Counted from the stretch's first letter, positions 50,767 through 60,699 are shown. The stretch: DNA of 64,000 nt from Mycolicibacterium madagascariense (GCF_010729665.1 NZ_AP022610.1:4092001-4156000); one strand, 5' to 3'. Translations and numbers: made by a program. The notes: generated by a model not told the origin, from the letters alone.

Positions 50767-51944
50767 CAGTAACTCCTGGGCAGGCCGAGGACGTGCGAGC
50801 CCAGGAAGTTGAGGATCATCTCCTGACTCACCGGGGCGATCTTCATCAGCCGGGACTCGCGGAAGAAGCGCGAGATGTGGTACTCCTCCGAGTACCCCAT
50901 GCCGCCGTGGGTCTGCAGGGCCCGGTCCGCCGCGGCGAAACCCGCATCGGCACAGAGGTATTTGGCCATGTTGGCCTCGCGCCCGCAGGGCTGGCCGTTG
51001 TCGTAGAGCCAGGTGGCCTTGCGCAGGATCAGCTCCGCGGCGTCGAGGCGGGCCAGCGAGTCGGCCAGCGGGAACTGGATGCCCTGGTTCATGCCGATCG
51101 GCCGGTCGAACACCACGCGCTCGTTGGCGTACTTGACTGCACGGTCCAGTGCGACCCGGCCGATGCCGAGCGCCTCCGCCGCGATCAGCATCCGCTCCGG
51201 GTTGAGGCCGTGCAGGATGTAGCTGAAACCCTTGCCCTCCTCGCCGATCCGATCCTCGACGGGGATGCGCAGGTCGTCGATGAACAGCTCGTTGGAGCTG
51301 ACCGCGTTGCGACCCATCTTCTTGATCGGACGGATGTCGACGTGGTCGCGGTCGAGGTCGGTGAGGAACAGCGACAGGCCGTCGGTCTTCTTGGTGACCT
51401 GGTCGTAGGGCGTGGTGCGCGTCAGCAGCAGGATCTTCTCGGATTCGAGCGCCTTGGAGATCCACACCTTGCGGCCGTTGACCACGTAGCTGTCGCCGTC
51501 GCGCTTGGCGAAGGTGGTGATGCGCGACGTGTCCAGTCCCGCACCGGGTTCGGTGACGCCGAAGCAGACGTGCAGGCTGCCGTCGACGATTCTGGGCAGC
51601 GTCGCCGCCTTCATCTCCTCGGAGCCGAAGACGACGACGGGCTGCATGCCGAAGATCGACAGGTGGATGGCGCTGGCCGCGTTCATGCCACCACCGGAGC
51701 GGGCCACCTCCTCGGCGAGGATCGTCGCCTCGGTGATGCCGAGCCCATGACCGCCGTACTCCTCGGGGATCGTCATGCCGAGCCAGCCACCGGTGGCGAT
51801 GGCGTCGTAGAACTCCCTGGGGAATTCGTGGCCCTGGTCCTTGTCCATCCAGTAGTCGTCGTCGAACTTCGACGACAGCTCGGCGACGGACTTGCGGATC
51901 AGCTGTTGATCCTCTGTCAGCTCGAAGCTCATCCCGCCGGTCAT
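50766..51944 (-). CDS. Acyl-CoA dehydrogenase
   Basis: 392 residues from ATG 51944, with GGGAGAGA upstream. Flavin loop CFGVTEPGAGLDTSR near 127, NGRKVWISKA, and C-terminal THGGMGYSEEYHISRFFR. The final FAD loop reads KIAPVSQEM in place of the common YEGTNEIQ, so the catalytic base is not at the medium-chain position. First oxidative step of the minus-strand beta-oxidation unit; 41 bp after the amidohydrolase. Confidence 0.9.
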   Translation of the reverse strand: MTGGMSFELTEDQQLIRKSVAELSSKFDDDYWMDKDQGHEFPREFYDAIATGGWLGMTIPEEYGGHGLGITEATILAEEVARSGGGMNAASAIHLSIFGMQPVVVFGSEEMKAATLPRIVDGSLHVCFGVTEPGAGLDTSRITTFAKRDGDSYVVNGRKVWISKALESEKILLLTRTTPYDQVTKKTDGLSLFLTDLDRDHVDIRPIKKMGRNAVSSNELFIDDLRIPVEDRIGEEGKGFSYILHGLNPERMLIAAEALGIGRVALDRAVKYANERVVFDRPIGMNQGIQFPLADSLARLDAAELILRKATWLYDNGQPCGREANMAKYLCADAGFAAADRALQTHGGMGYSEEYHISRFFRESRLMKIAPVSQEMILNFLGSHVLGLPRSY

Positions 51945-51985
51945 GGCTCTCTCCCACACGTCGAAAGTCTTTCGTACACCGTAGA

Positions 51986-53278
51986 TCAGCTCTTGCTGCC
52001 CGCGATCTCCTTGGCACTGGCCTGGAAGTCCGCGAAGCTCGTGCCACCCTTCTCGTGCTTGCTCAACGCCTGGATGGTGACGTCGTGGTCCCCGGCGGCC
52101 GCGCGCAGGGCGCCGACGGTGGCCTGCTCCCTGGGCACGTGGGCGAACGGTTCGAAGTGGTAGAGCTTCATCGCGTTGAGGTGGGTCATCTTGTCGATCT
52201 CGTCGTCGGGCACGTCGTAGGTCGTGAAGACCGCGTCCAATTCCTCTGGCGCACCGGGCCACATCGAGTCCGAGTGCGGATAGTCCATCTCCCAGCAGAT
52301 GTTGTCGACCCCGATCTCGTGGCGCAGCTTGACCCCGACGGGGTCGGAGATGAAGCACGTCATGAAGTGCTCGCGGAACACCTCGCTGGGCAGCTTGCCG
52401 CCGAAGTCCTGGTGCGTCCACGTCGAGTGCATGTCATAGGTGCGGTCGACGCGTTCGAGGAAGTACGGGATCCACCCGGTGCCGCCCTCGGACAGCGCGA
52501 TCTTCAGCGTCGGGTACTTCTTGATCGGCGCCGACCACAGCAGATCCGCGGCCGCCTGCACGATGTTCATCGGCTGCAGCGTGATCATGACGTCCATCGG
52601 GGAGTCCGGCGCCGGGATGCTGAGCTTGCCCGATGAGCCGATGTGGACGTTCATCACGGTCTCGGTCTCCACCAGCGCCTGCCACAGCGGCGTCCAGTAG
52701 TCGTCGTGGAACGACGGGTAGCCCAGCGTGGCCGGGTTCTCGGTGAAGGTCAGGGAGTGCACGCCCTTCTCCGACACCCGCCGCACCTCGGCCGCGCACA
52801 GCTCGGCGTCCCAGATCACCGGCAGCGCCATGGGGATGAACCGGCCGGGATGGGCGGCGCACCACTCGTCGATGTGCCAGTCGTTGTAGGCCCGAACCAG
52901 CGCCAGCGAGAAGTCCGAGTCGTCGGTGGCGAACAGTCGACCGGCAAAGCCGGGGAAGGACGGGAAGTTCATCGTCGCGAGCACGCCGCCGGCGTTCATG
53001 TCCTTGACCCGCTCGGCGGCGTCGAAGCAGCCCTTGCGGATCTCGTCGAGGCCCTGCGGCTCGAGCCCGTACTCCTCCTTCGGCCGCCCGGCCACGGCGT
53101 TGAGCGCCACGTTCGGGATGACCGTCTCGCGGAACTGCCACGTGTCCGACCCGTCCGGGTTGTGCACCAGTCGCGGCGCGTCGTCGAGGTACTTCGCGGG
53201 CAGGTGGTTCTTGAACATGTCGGGCGGCTCGATGATGTGGTCGTCGACGCTGATCAGAATCATGTCGTCTTTGTTCAC
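51986..53278 (-). CDS. Amidohydrolase family 2 metal-dependent hydrolase
   Basis: 430 residues, the longest of the four family-2 members here. VDDHIIEP (about 11-18) is the metal-binding opening; NVHIGSSG, SEGGTGW and EMDYPHSDS follow. GTG 53278 after AAGGGAC. It heads the minus-strand unit of amidohydrolase, ACAD, SDR, CoA-transferase, crotonase and thiolase, so it probably makes the acid that this unit then degrades. A four-half-site operator (O10) lies directly upstream. Confidence 0.9.
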   Translation of the reverse strand: MNKDDMILISVDDHIIEPPDMFKNHLPAKYLDDAPRLVHNPDGSDTWQFRETVIPNVALNAVAGRPKEEYGLEPQGLDEIRKGCFDAAERVKDMNAGGVLATMNFPSFPGFAGRLFATDDSDFSLALVRAYNDWHIDEWCAAHPGRFIPMALPVIWDAELCAAEVRRVSEKGVHSLTFTENPATLGYPSFHDDYWTPLWQALVETETVMNVHIGSSGKLSIPAPDSPMDVMITLQPMNIVQAAADLLWSAPIKKYPTLKIALSEGGTGWIPYFLERVDRTYDMHSTWTHQDFGGKLPSEVFREHFMTCFISDPVGVKLRHEIGVDNICWEMDYPHSDSMWPGAPEELDAVFTTYDVPDDEIDKMTHLNAMKLYHFEPFAHVPREQATVGALRAAAGDHDVTIQALSKHEKGGTSFADFQASAKEIAGSKS

Positions 53279-53298
53279 GATCGTCCCTTCGGATGTAC

Positions 53299-53339
53299 GT
53301 TCTCTACTAGAGAAAACTAGCCTCTCCGATAGCGAGAAT
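53299..53339. promoter_or_regulatory. Operator O10, four half-sites at N7-N3-N7 spacing
   Basis: GTTCTC (53299-53304), GAAAAC (53312-53317), CCTCTC (53321-53326) and GAGAAT (53334-53339) alternate in orientation with spacers of 7, 3 and 7 bases. This is the longest array in the window and starts 20 bp before the amidohydrolase at 53278. Confidence 0.55.
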
Positions 53340-53470
53340 CAACCGCGCCCGACCGTTGGAACACGTCGGACGCTGCACCTTTGGCCCTCTCGGCCGGCGG
53401 GCGCGGGCCCGTCGCCGACGCGTCGGCTTTGACGTTCGAGGTACCGACTGGAAATCTGTTAGGCAAAAGT

Positions 53471-53485
53471 GAGAATATGATTCTC
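53471..53485. promoter_or_regulatory. Operator O11, perfect GAGAAT-N3-ATTCTC
   Basis: GAGAATatgATTCTC, 40 bp upstream of the GTG at 53526. A further GAGAGC half-site follows after six bases. Confidence 0.75.
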
Positions 53486-53525
53486 GTCCGTGAGAGCATG
53501 TGACGACGACCGAAGGGAGCACCGC

Positions 53526-54053
53526 GTGCGTCTGCCACCGCTGCCCGCCGACCAGTGGGATGACGCCGTCCTCGGCGCGTTGCGCATGATTCCCGAGGAG
53601 CGCCGCAACCCGACCGGCGCCGGCAACGCCATCTCGACCTTCGTCAACCATCCCGACCTGACCCGCTCGTACCTGGCGTTCAGCTTCTATCTGCTGATGC
53701 GGTCGACTCTGCCACCCCGGCTGCGGGAGCTGGCCATCCTGCGGGTCGCCCACCTCACGTCGTGCGCCTACGAGTCAGACGAACACGAGGAGATCGGCAG
53801 GCAGGCCGGTCTGACGGACGACGACATCGACGCCCTCCGGCGCGGTACCGCGGCCGACGACTTCGACGCCGCGGTGCTGACCGCGGTGGACGAACTCGTC
53901 GAGGACACCAGGATGTCGGACCGGAGCTGGACCGCGCTGGGCGAGCGGATGGACACCCGGCAGCTGATGGACTTCGTCTTCACCGTCGGCGGCTACCACC
54001 TCCTGGCGATGGCACTCAACACGTTCGGCGTCGAACCCAAGAAGGAGAACTGA
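53526..54053 (+). CDS. Carboxymuconolactone decarboxylase-family (AhpD-like) protein
   Basis: 175 residues from GTG 53526 with GAAGGGAGC upstream. CMD-family helical fold: LPPRLRELAILRVAHLTSCAYESDEHEEIGRQAGL, with one cysteine of the usual CxxC-x-H motif (SCAYESDEH), so disulfide-based peroxidase activity is unlikely. The sequence YELVEHDAxG-like region typical of decarboxylases is not evident. Encoded five bases before the Rieske oxygenase, so it probably acts in the same pathway. Confidence 0.85.
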   Translation: MRLPPLPADQWDDAVLGALRMIPEERRNPTGAGNAISTFVNHPDLTRSYLAFSFYLLMRSTLPPRLRELAILRVAHLTSCAYESDEHEEIGRQAGLTDDDIDALRRGTAADDFDAAVLTAVDELVEDTRMSDRSWTALGERMDTRQLMDFVFTVGGYHLLAMALNTFGVEPKKEN

Positions 54054-54057
54054 ACGC

Positions 54058-55380
54058 ATGGCATTCTTTCCCAAGCCCGCCGTCGGCAGCTGGACGGAGA
54101 ACTGGCCCGAATTGGGCACGGCACCAGTCGATTACACCGACTCGATCGACCCCGAGCACTGGCTGCTCGAACAGCAGGCCATCTTCAAGAAGACCTGGCT
54201 GAAGGTCGGCCGCGTCGAACAGCTGCCGAAGAAGGGCAGCTACTTCACCCGTGAGATGCCCTCCGTCGGCCCCGGCACCTCGGCGATCATCGTCAAGGAC
54301 CGCGACGACGTCGTGCGCGCCTTCCACAACATGTGCCGCCACCGCGGAAACAAGCTGGTGTGGAGCGACTTCCCCGGCGAGGAGGTGTCCGGGGTGTGCC
54401 GCCAATTCACCTGCAAGTACCACGCCTGGCGCTACGGCCTCAATGGCGACCTCACCTTCGTCCAGCAGGAGGGTGAGTTCTTCGACCTCGACAAGAGCGA
54501 CTACGGCCTGGTGCCGATCCGCTGCGAGGTGTGGGAGGGCTTCATCTTCCTCAACTACGACGACGACGCGGCACCGCTGGCCGACTATCTCGGAGACTTC
54601 GGAAAGGGCTTGCAGGGCTACCCATTCCACGAGATGACGGAGCACTACTCCTACCGGTCGGAGGTCAACGCCAACTGGAAGTTGTTCATCGACGCGTTCA
54701 CCGAGTTCTACCACGCTCCGATCCTGCACATGAAGCAGGCGGAGAAGGAGGAGGCCGAGAAGCTGGCCAAGTTCGGCTTCGAGGCGCTGGCCTACGACAT
54801 CAAGGGCGACCACTCCATGGTGTCGTCGTGGGGCGGGATGAGCCCGCCCAAGGACCTCAACATGGTCAAGCCCATCGAACGCATCCTGCACAGTGGTCTG
54901 TTCGGGCCGTGGGACCGTCCCGACATCAAGGGCATCCTGCCCGACGAACTGCCGCCCGCCATCAATCCCGGTCGTCACAAGTCCTGGGGCACCGACTCCT
55001 TCGAGTTCTTCCCCAACTTCACGCTGCTGTTCTGGGCGCCGGGCTGGTACCTGACCTACAACTACTGGCCGACCGCGGTGGACAAGCACGTCTTCGAGGC
55101 AGATCTCTACTTCGTGCCGCCGAAGAACCTGCGTCAGCGGCTATCTCAGGAATTGGCCGCGGTGACGTTCAAGGAGTACGCGTTCCAGGATGCCAACACC
55201 CTGGAGGCCACCCAGACGCAGATCGGCACCAGGGTCGTCACCGACTTCCCGCTGTGCGACCAGGAAATCCTGCTGCGCCACCTGCACAAGACCGCCCACG
55301 AGTACGTCGACCGGTACACGGCGTCGCAGGCGGCGTCGACCAACGGCCAGGCCCACGAGAAGGACGCCGTCAATGTCTAA
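54058..55380 (+). CDS. Rieske non-heme iron oxygenase, alpha subunit
   Basis: 440 residues. Rieske ligands Cys93/His95 (CRHRGN) and Cys119/His122 (CKYHAW); catalytic-domain iron ligands His219 and His224 with bridging acids in NWKLFIDAFTEFYHAPILH. It would hydroxylate or dihydroxylate a ring, using electrons from a ferredoxin (perhaps the one at 29512) and a reductase not seen here. ATG 54058. Followed with an 8-bp overlap by the small gene 55373. Confidence 0.92.
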   Translation: MAFFPKPAVGSWTENWPELGTAPVDYTDSIDPEHWLLEQQAIFKKTWLKVGRVEQLPKKGSYFTREMPSVGPGTSAIIVKDRDDVVRAFHNMCRHRGNKLVWSDFPGEEVSGVCRQFTCKYHAWRYGLNGDLTFVQQEGEFFDLDKSDYGLVPIRCEVWEGFIFLNYDDDAAPLADYLGDFGKGLQGYPFHEMTEHYSYRSEVNANWKLFIDAFTEFYHAPILHMKQAEKEEAEKLAKFGFEALAYDIKGDHSMVSSWGGMSPPKDLNMVKPIERILHSGLFGPWDRPDIKGILPDELPPAINPGRHKSWGTDSFEFFPNFTLLFWAPGWYLTYNYWPTAVDKHVFEADLYFVPPKNLRQRLSQELAAVTFKEYAFQDANTLEATQTQIGTRVVTDFPLCDQEILLRHLHKTAHEYVDRYTASQAASTNGQAHEKDAVNV

Positions 55381-55702
55381 GCTGCCCGCGGAATTCGCCG
55401 ATCTCGAGCGGTTCGCCGACTGGTGTCTGCCGACCGAAGAGGAGCGCTACGCCAAGCGCCTGAACTCCTCGATGGCCGAGATGCAGGATCTCTACGACGC
55501 GGGCATGGCGCGCCTGGAGGACATCATGGTCTACGTCGACGCCCGCTTCCCGCTGGCCGGCATGCCCGAGGACGCCAAGGCGCTGGTGCACCTCGGCCAG
55601 TCGATCGTCATGGTCAGCTTCCCCGTCGAGGTGTGGAAGCAGCCGCGGGTACTCGACAGCGGGGCGGCCTACATCCAACTCGTCAAGGAGCCGGTGGTCT
55701 AA
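55373..55702 (+). CDS. Small protein coupled to the Rieske oxygenase
   Basis: 109 residues from ATG 55373, overlapping the oxygenase stop by eight bases. Mostly helical (EFADLERFADWCLPTEEERYAKRLNSSMAEMQ) with a C-terminal strand pair. No cofactor motif; not a typical beta subunit in sequence. I do not recognise the family. The tight coupling suggests a structural or assembly partner of the oxygenase. Confidence 0.75.
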   Translation: MSKLPAEFADLERFADWCLPTEEERYAKRLNSSMAEMQDLYDAGMARLEDIMVYVDARFPLAGMPEDAKALVHLGQSIVMVSFPVEVWKQPRVLDSGAAYIQLVKEPVV

Positions 55703-55703
55703 C

Positions 55704-56927
55704 GTGCTGACCCTCAAGGCCGCGGGTTACGTCGACGTCGACGCCGGCGAGGTCGTCCGCCCGGGCCTCCTGCACGTCGACGGCGACCGCATCGTCGGCG
55801 TCGGCGGCGACGTGCCCGAGGGCTCGGAGGTCATCGACCTCGGCGACGCGATCCTGCTGCCCGGCCTGATGGACATGGAGGTCAACCTCCTCATGGGCGG
55901 GCGCGGTGAGAACCCCGGCCTGTCCCAGGTGCAGGACGACCCCGCGACCAGGGTCCTGCGCTCGGTCGGCAACGCCCGCCGCACCCTGCGCGCGGGCTTC
56001 ACCACCGTCCGCAACCTCGGGCTGTTCGTCAAGACCGGCGGCTACCTGCTCGACGTGGCGCTGGCCAAGGCCATCGACGCGGGGTGGATCGACGGTCCGC
56101 GCATCGTGCCTGCGGGGCATGCCATCACGCCCACGGGCGGGCACCTCGACCCGACGATGTTCGCCGCGTTCATGCCCGGCGCACTGGAGTTGACGGTCGA
56201 GGAGGGCATCGCCAACGGCGTCGACGAGATCCGCAAGGCCGTGCGCTACCAGATCAAGCACGGCGCCCAGCTCATCAAGGTGTGCGTGTCCGGCGGAGTG
56301 ATGTCGCTGACCGGAGAGGCTGGGGCGCAACACTATTCGGACGAGGAACTGTCGGCGATCGTCGACGAGGCGCACCGCCGCGGACTGCGCGTCGCCGCGC
56401 ACACCCACGGCGCCGAAGCCGTCAAGCACGCGGTCGCGGTCGGCATCGACTGCATCGAGCACGGCTTCCTGATGGACGACGAGGCCATCCAGATGCTCGT
56501 CGACCACGACCGTTTCCTGGTGACCACGCGGCGCCTCGCCGAGGCGATGGACGTCTCGAGGGCGCCAAAGGAATTGCAGGACAAGGCCGCCGAGATGTTC
56601 CCCAAGGCCCGCACGTCGCTCAAGGCGGCCTACGAGGCGGGGGTGAAGATCGCCGTCGGAACCGATGCGCCGGCCATCCCCCATGGCAAGAACGCCGACG
56701 AACTCGTCACCCTCGTCGACTGGGGCATGCCCGCCGCCGCGGTACTGCGCGCCGCGACGACCGTCGCCGCCGACCTGATCGGCGTGACCGACCGCGGCCG
56801 GCTGGCCAAGGGGCAGGTCGCCGACGTCATCGCCGTGCCGGGTGATCCGCTCACCGACATCACCGTTACACAGCATGTCAACTTTGTAATGAAGGGCGGT
56901 AAGGTCTACCGACATGACGCGAACTGA
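55704..56927 (+). CDS. Amidohydrolase (imidazolonepropionase/prolidase-like) with altered HxH metal site
   Basis: 407 residues of the cyclic amidohydrolase type with flanking beta-sandwich. Lys192 (LIKVCVSGG, carboxylated bridge), His233/His235 (AAHTHG), His253 (IEHGF) and Asp321 (GTDAP) are conserved. The strand-1 HxH that should follow PGLMDM reads EVN (Glu59, Asn61). One metal site is therefore changed or lost, unless Glu substitutes. GTG 55704. A substrate cannot be named. Confidence 0.85.
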   Translation: MLTLKAAGYVDVDAGEVVRPGLLHVDGDRIVGVGGDVPEGSEVIDLGDAILLPGLMDMEVNLLMGGRGENPGLSQVQDDPATRVLRSVGNARRTLRAGFTTVRNLGLFVKTGGYLLDVALAKAIDAGWIDGPRIVPAGHAITPTGGHLDPTMFAAFMPGALELTVEEGIANGVDEIRKAVRYQIKHGAQLIKVCVSGGVMSLTGEAGAQHYSDEELSAIVDEAHRRGLRVAAHTHGAEAVKHAVAVGIDCIEHGFLMDDEAIQMLVDHDRFLVTTRRLAEAMDVSRAPKELQDKAAEMFPKARTSLKAAYEAGVKIAVGTDAPAIPHGKNADELVTLVDWGMPAAAVLRAATTVAADLIGVTDRGRLAKGQVADVIAVPGDPLTDITVTQHVNFVMKGGKVYRHDAN

Positions 56928-57342
56928 CGACCTCGTCGAGATCCAGCAGCTGCTGGCGAAGTACGCCGTCACCATCACCCAGGGCGACGTCGACGGGCTG
57001 GTGACGGTCTTCACCCCCGACGGCACCTACAGCGCGTTCGGCTCGACCTACACCCTGGCCCGTTTTCCCGAGCTGGTCGCCGCGGCGCCGAGCGGGCTGT
57101 TCATGACGGGCACCTCGCTGGTCGACCTCGACCCCCACGATCCCGACACCGCCACCGGCACCCAGCCGCTGTGCTTCGTCGAACACTCCACCCACGACAT
57201 GCGCATCGGCTACTACCGGGACACCTACGTCCGCACCGACGACGGGTGGCGCCTGAAGGCCCGTGCCATGACGTTCATTCGGCGCAACGGCGACCACGAC
57301 TCGGGACGCCCGCACGCCATCGGACGGCCGGAGGCGGGATGA
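56914..57342 (+). CDS. SnoaL/NTF2-like protein
   Basis: 142 residues with the cone-shaped NTF2 fold pattern: an N-terminal helix (EIQQLLAKYAVTITQGDVDGLVTVFTPDGTY) and a C-terminal strand YYRDTYVRTDDGWRLKARAMTFIRR. ATG 56914 overlaps the amidohydrolase by 14 bp. Family members are hydratases, isomerases or cyclases on steroid- and polyketide-like substrates. Confidence 0.85.
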   Translation: MTRTDDLVEIQQLLAKYAVTITQGDVDGLVTVFTPDGTYSAFGSTYTLARFPELVAAAPSGLFMTGTSLVDLDPHDPDTATGTQPLCFVEHSTHDMRIGYYRDTYVRTDDGWRLKARAMTFIRRNGDHDSGRPHAIGRPEAG

Positions 57343-58460
57343 CCGACCTGTCCGACCCCGCCACGTTCCGGGTCGAGCTGCGAAAGTGGTTGGACGACAA
57401 CGACCTCACCCCGACCGACGACCACTCCCTGGCCGCTCACCTGGCGCAGTTCTTCCGCGTGCAGCGCGCCCTCTACGACGCCGGCTGGGGCCGCTACGGC
57501 TGGCCGGAGGCGGCGGGCGGCCTTGGCGGTCCGGCGCTGCTGCGCGCGATCGTCGGCGAGGAGGTGGTGGGTCGCCGGCTCGCCGAACCGGGCCCGTACT
57601 CGATGCTCGAGGTGCTCGCACCGACGATGATCGACTACGCCACACCGGAACTGGCCGCCGAGATGCTGCCGAAGCTGCTCAGCGGCGAGGAACAGTGGTG
57701 CCAGGGATTCTCCGAGCCCGGGTCCGGCAGCGACCTCGCCTCGCTGAGCACCCGGGCCGTGCCGCGCGGTGACCAGTGGATCGTCAACGGCCAGAAGGTG
57801 TGGACCAGCTTCGCCCAGTTCTCCAAGCGGTGCATCCTGCTCGCCCGCACCGGTGACGCCAACACCCCTGCGCATCAGGCGATCACGGCGTTCTTCGTCG
57901 ACGTCGACACGCTGGGCATCACCGTGCGTCCCCTGCACACCATGCACGGCGTCGACGAATTCTGCGAGGTGTACTTCGACGACGTCGCCATCGACGGCAG
58001 CCGCCTGCTCGGCGCGCCCGGCGACGGCTGGAAACTGGCGATGGATCTGCTGCCCTATGAACGGTCGACATGCTTCTGGCAGCGCATCGCCTACCTCTAC
58101 TCGCGGTTCGACGCGCTGATCGACGACGTCAAGGGCGTCGGCCAGGCCGCCGACGCCGACATGGGCGCGGCGTATCTGGCCCTGCACACGCTGCGCTGTC
58201 GCTCGCGGGACACCCAGCTGCGGCTGGCCGAGGGGCAGAAGCTGGGCCCGGACACGTCGATCGACAAGGTGCTGCTGGCCGATGCCGAGCAACGCCTCTA
58301 CGACACCGTCCGCGATCTGCTGCCGGGCACCATCGAACTCGACGACACCGCCTGGCGCACCGAGTACCTGTACTCGCGGGCGGCCACCATCTACGGCGGC
58401 ACCGCCGAGGTGCAGCGCAACATCATCGCCCGGCGCCTGCTGGACCTCGGGAAGGAGTGA
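57339..58460 (+). CDS. Acyl-CoA dehydrogenase, large subunit of a two-subunit enzyme
   Basis: 373 residues from ATG 57339 (ATGA overlap with the SnoaL-like gene). Flavin loop GFSEPGSGSDLASL near 128 and C-terminal IYGGTAEVQRNIIARRLL near 350; Gly replaces the medium-chain catalytic Glu. The overlapping smaller ACAD at 58463 is its probable partner, so this is the second FadE pair of the window. Confidence 0.9.
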   Translation: MTDLSDPATFRVELRKWLDDNDLTPTDDHSLAAHLAQFFRVQRALYDAGWGRYGWPEAAGGLGGPALLRAIVGEEVVGRRLAEPGPYSMLEVLAPTMIDYATPELAAEMLPKLLSGEEQWCQGFSEPGSGSDLASLSTRAVPRGDQWIVNGQKVWTSFAQFSKRCILLARTGDANTPAHQAITAFFVDVDTLGITVRPLHTMHGVDEFCEVYFDDVAIDGSRLLGAPGDGWKLAMDLLPYERSTCFWQRIAYLYSRFDALIDDVKGVGQAADADMGAAYLALHTLRCRSRDTQLRLAEGQKLGPDTSIDKVLLADAEQRLYDTVRDLLPGTIELDDTAWRTEYLYSRAATIYGGTAEVQRNIIARRLLDLGKE

Positions 58461-58462
58461 CC

Positions 58463-59254
58463 GTGGACCACGATTCGCTGGCCATGCTCGAGGACACCCT
58501 GCGCAAGACCATGCTCGCCGCGACCGGTGCGGAGCTGGACGCCGCGCTGGTCGAGTTGGGCTGGATCGAGATGGTGTCCGAGATGCCCGAGCAGGCCGTC
58601 CCGCTGGTGTTCCGGCTGCTCGGCGAAACCGGTTCGCAAGCCTCGATACTCAACGACCTGGTGCTCAGAACCGGCGGCCGCGAACTGGATTCGACGCCGC
58701 CGCTGCCCTATGCCGGCAATGCCTGGGTGGTCTGGGATTCCGCGCCCACCGCCGAACACACCGCGCTCGGCGGGCTGCCGCTGCGCTGGGTGGAGGAAGG
58801 CGAGGCGATCCGCCTCGCCGAAGCCCGTCGCGCGGTGAGCTGGTGGCTGGTGGGCAGCTCCCGCGCCATGCTGGCGCTGGCCCGCCGACACGCACTGGAC
58901 CGCCAGCAGTTCGGCCGACCCATCGCGGGGTTCCAGGCCGTGCGGCACCGGCTGGCCGAGTCGCTGGTCGCCATCGAGGGCGCCGAGGCCACGCTGGGCC
59001 TCCCCGGCGTCGACAACCCCGACCTGACGGCGCTGCTGGCCAAGGCTGCGGCGGGCAAGGCGGCGCTGACCACGGCCAAGCACTGTCAGCAGGTGTTGGC
59101 CGGCATCGGCTTCACCGCCGAGCACGACCTGCACCACCACGTGAAGCGCGTGCTGGTGCTCGACGGATTGCTCGGCAGCGCAAAGGAACTCACCAAGAAG
59201 GCCGGCGCCGGACTGCGCGCCCGCGGCTCGGCCCCGCGGCTGGCCAACCTCTAG
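58463..59254 (+). CDS. Short acyl-CoA dehydrogenase subunit
   Basis: 263 residues, well short of the 330-390 usual for ACADs. It keeps a C-terminal helical bundle (ALDRQQFGRPIAGFQAVRHRLAE, GIGFTAEHDLHHHVKR) but lacks the FAD-loop motifs, so it is a non-catalytic or half-site subunit for the enzyme at 57339. GTG 58463 follows GGAG; another GTG at 58457 overlaps the previous stop. Confidence 0.85.
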   Translation: MDHDSLAMLEDTLRKTMLAATGAELDAALVELGWIEMVSEMPEQAVPLVFRLLGETGSQASILNDLVLRTGGRELDSTPPLPYAGNAWVVWDSAPTAEHTALGGLPLRWVEEGEAIRLAEARRAVSWWLVGSSRAMLALARRHALDRQQFGRPIAGFQAVRHRLAESLVAIEGAEATLGLPGVDNPDLTALLAKAAAGKAALTTAKHCQQVLAGIGFTAEHDLHHHVKRVLVLDGLLGSAKELTKKAGAGLRARGSAPRLANL

Positions 59255-59272
59255 CAGCGCCACCCGCCCCGT

Positions 59273-59338
59273 CCCGCCGAGCCTGCTGTGAGATCCAGTT
59301 TCCGGCGGATTCCTGAATCTGGCAGCAGTCTCGGCGGG
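59273..59338. terminator. Long imperfect hairpin between convergent genes
   Basis: CCCGCCGAG, CTGCTG, AGAT and CAG segments (59273-59298) pair with CTG, ATCT, CAGCAG and CTCGGCGGG (59313-59338), with single bulges. Between stops of two converging genes it would serve both strands as terminator. It resembles in style, not in sequence, the repeats at 23459 and 38522. Confidence 0.5.
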
Positions 59339-59349
59339 GCGAATGCGTG

Positions 59350-60525
<1,176 letters not shown>

Positions 60526-60563
60526 GGCGCCCGGTGACTCATGTCTTTTCTCATCACAAGAAT

Positions 60564-60578
60564 GAGAATACTATTCTC
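60564..60578. promoter_or_regulatory. Operator O12, perfect GAGAAT-N3-ATTCTC
   Basis: GAGAATactATTCTC with an extra AAGAAT directly before it, between the divergent acyl-CoA dehydrogenase and TetR genes. The position suits autoregulation of the TetR. Confidence 0.75.
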
Positions 60579-60699
60579 ACGATGGGGAAGTTACAATCTC
60601 AGACACGTAGCGGCCGAGGGGGTCTACCGCACTATGCAGAGGCGTTCTCCGGTACAGTTCATGCATGTTCTCCCCGATCGACCCACGTCAGAGGCGTCG

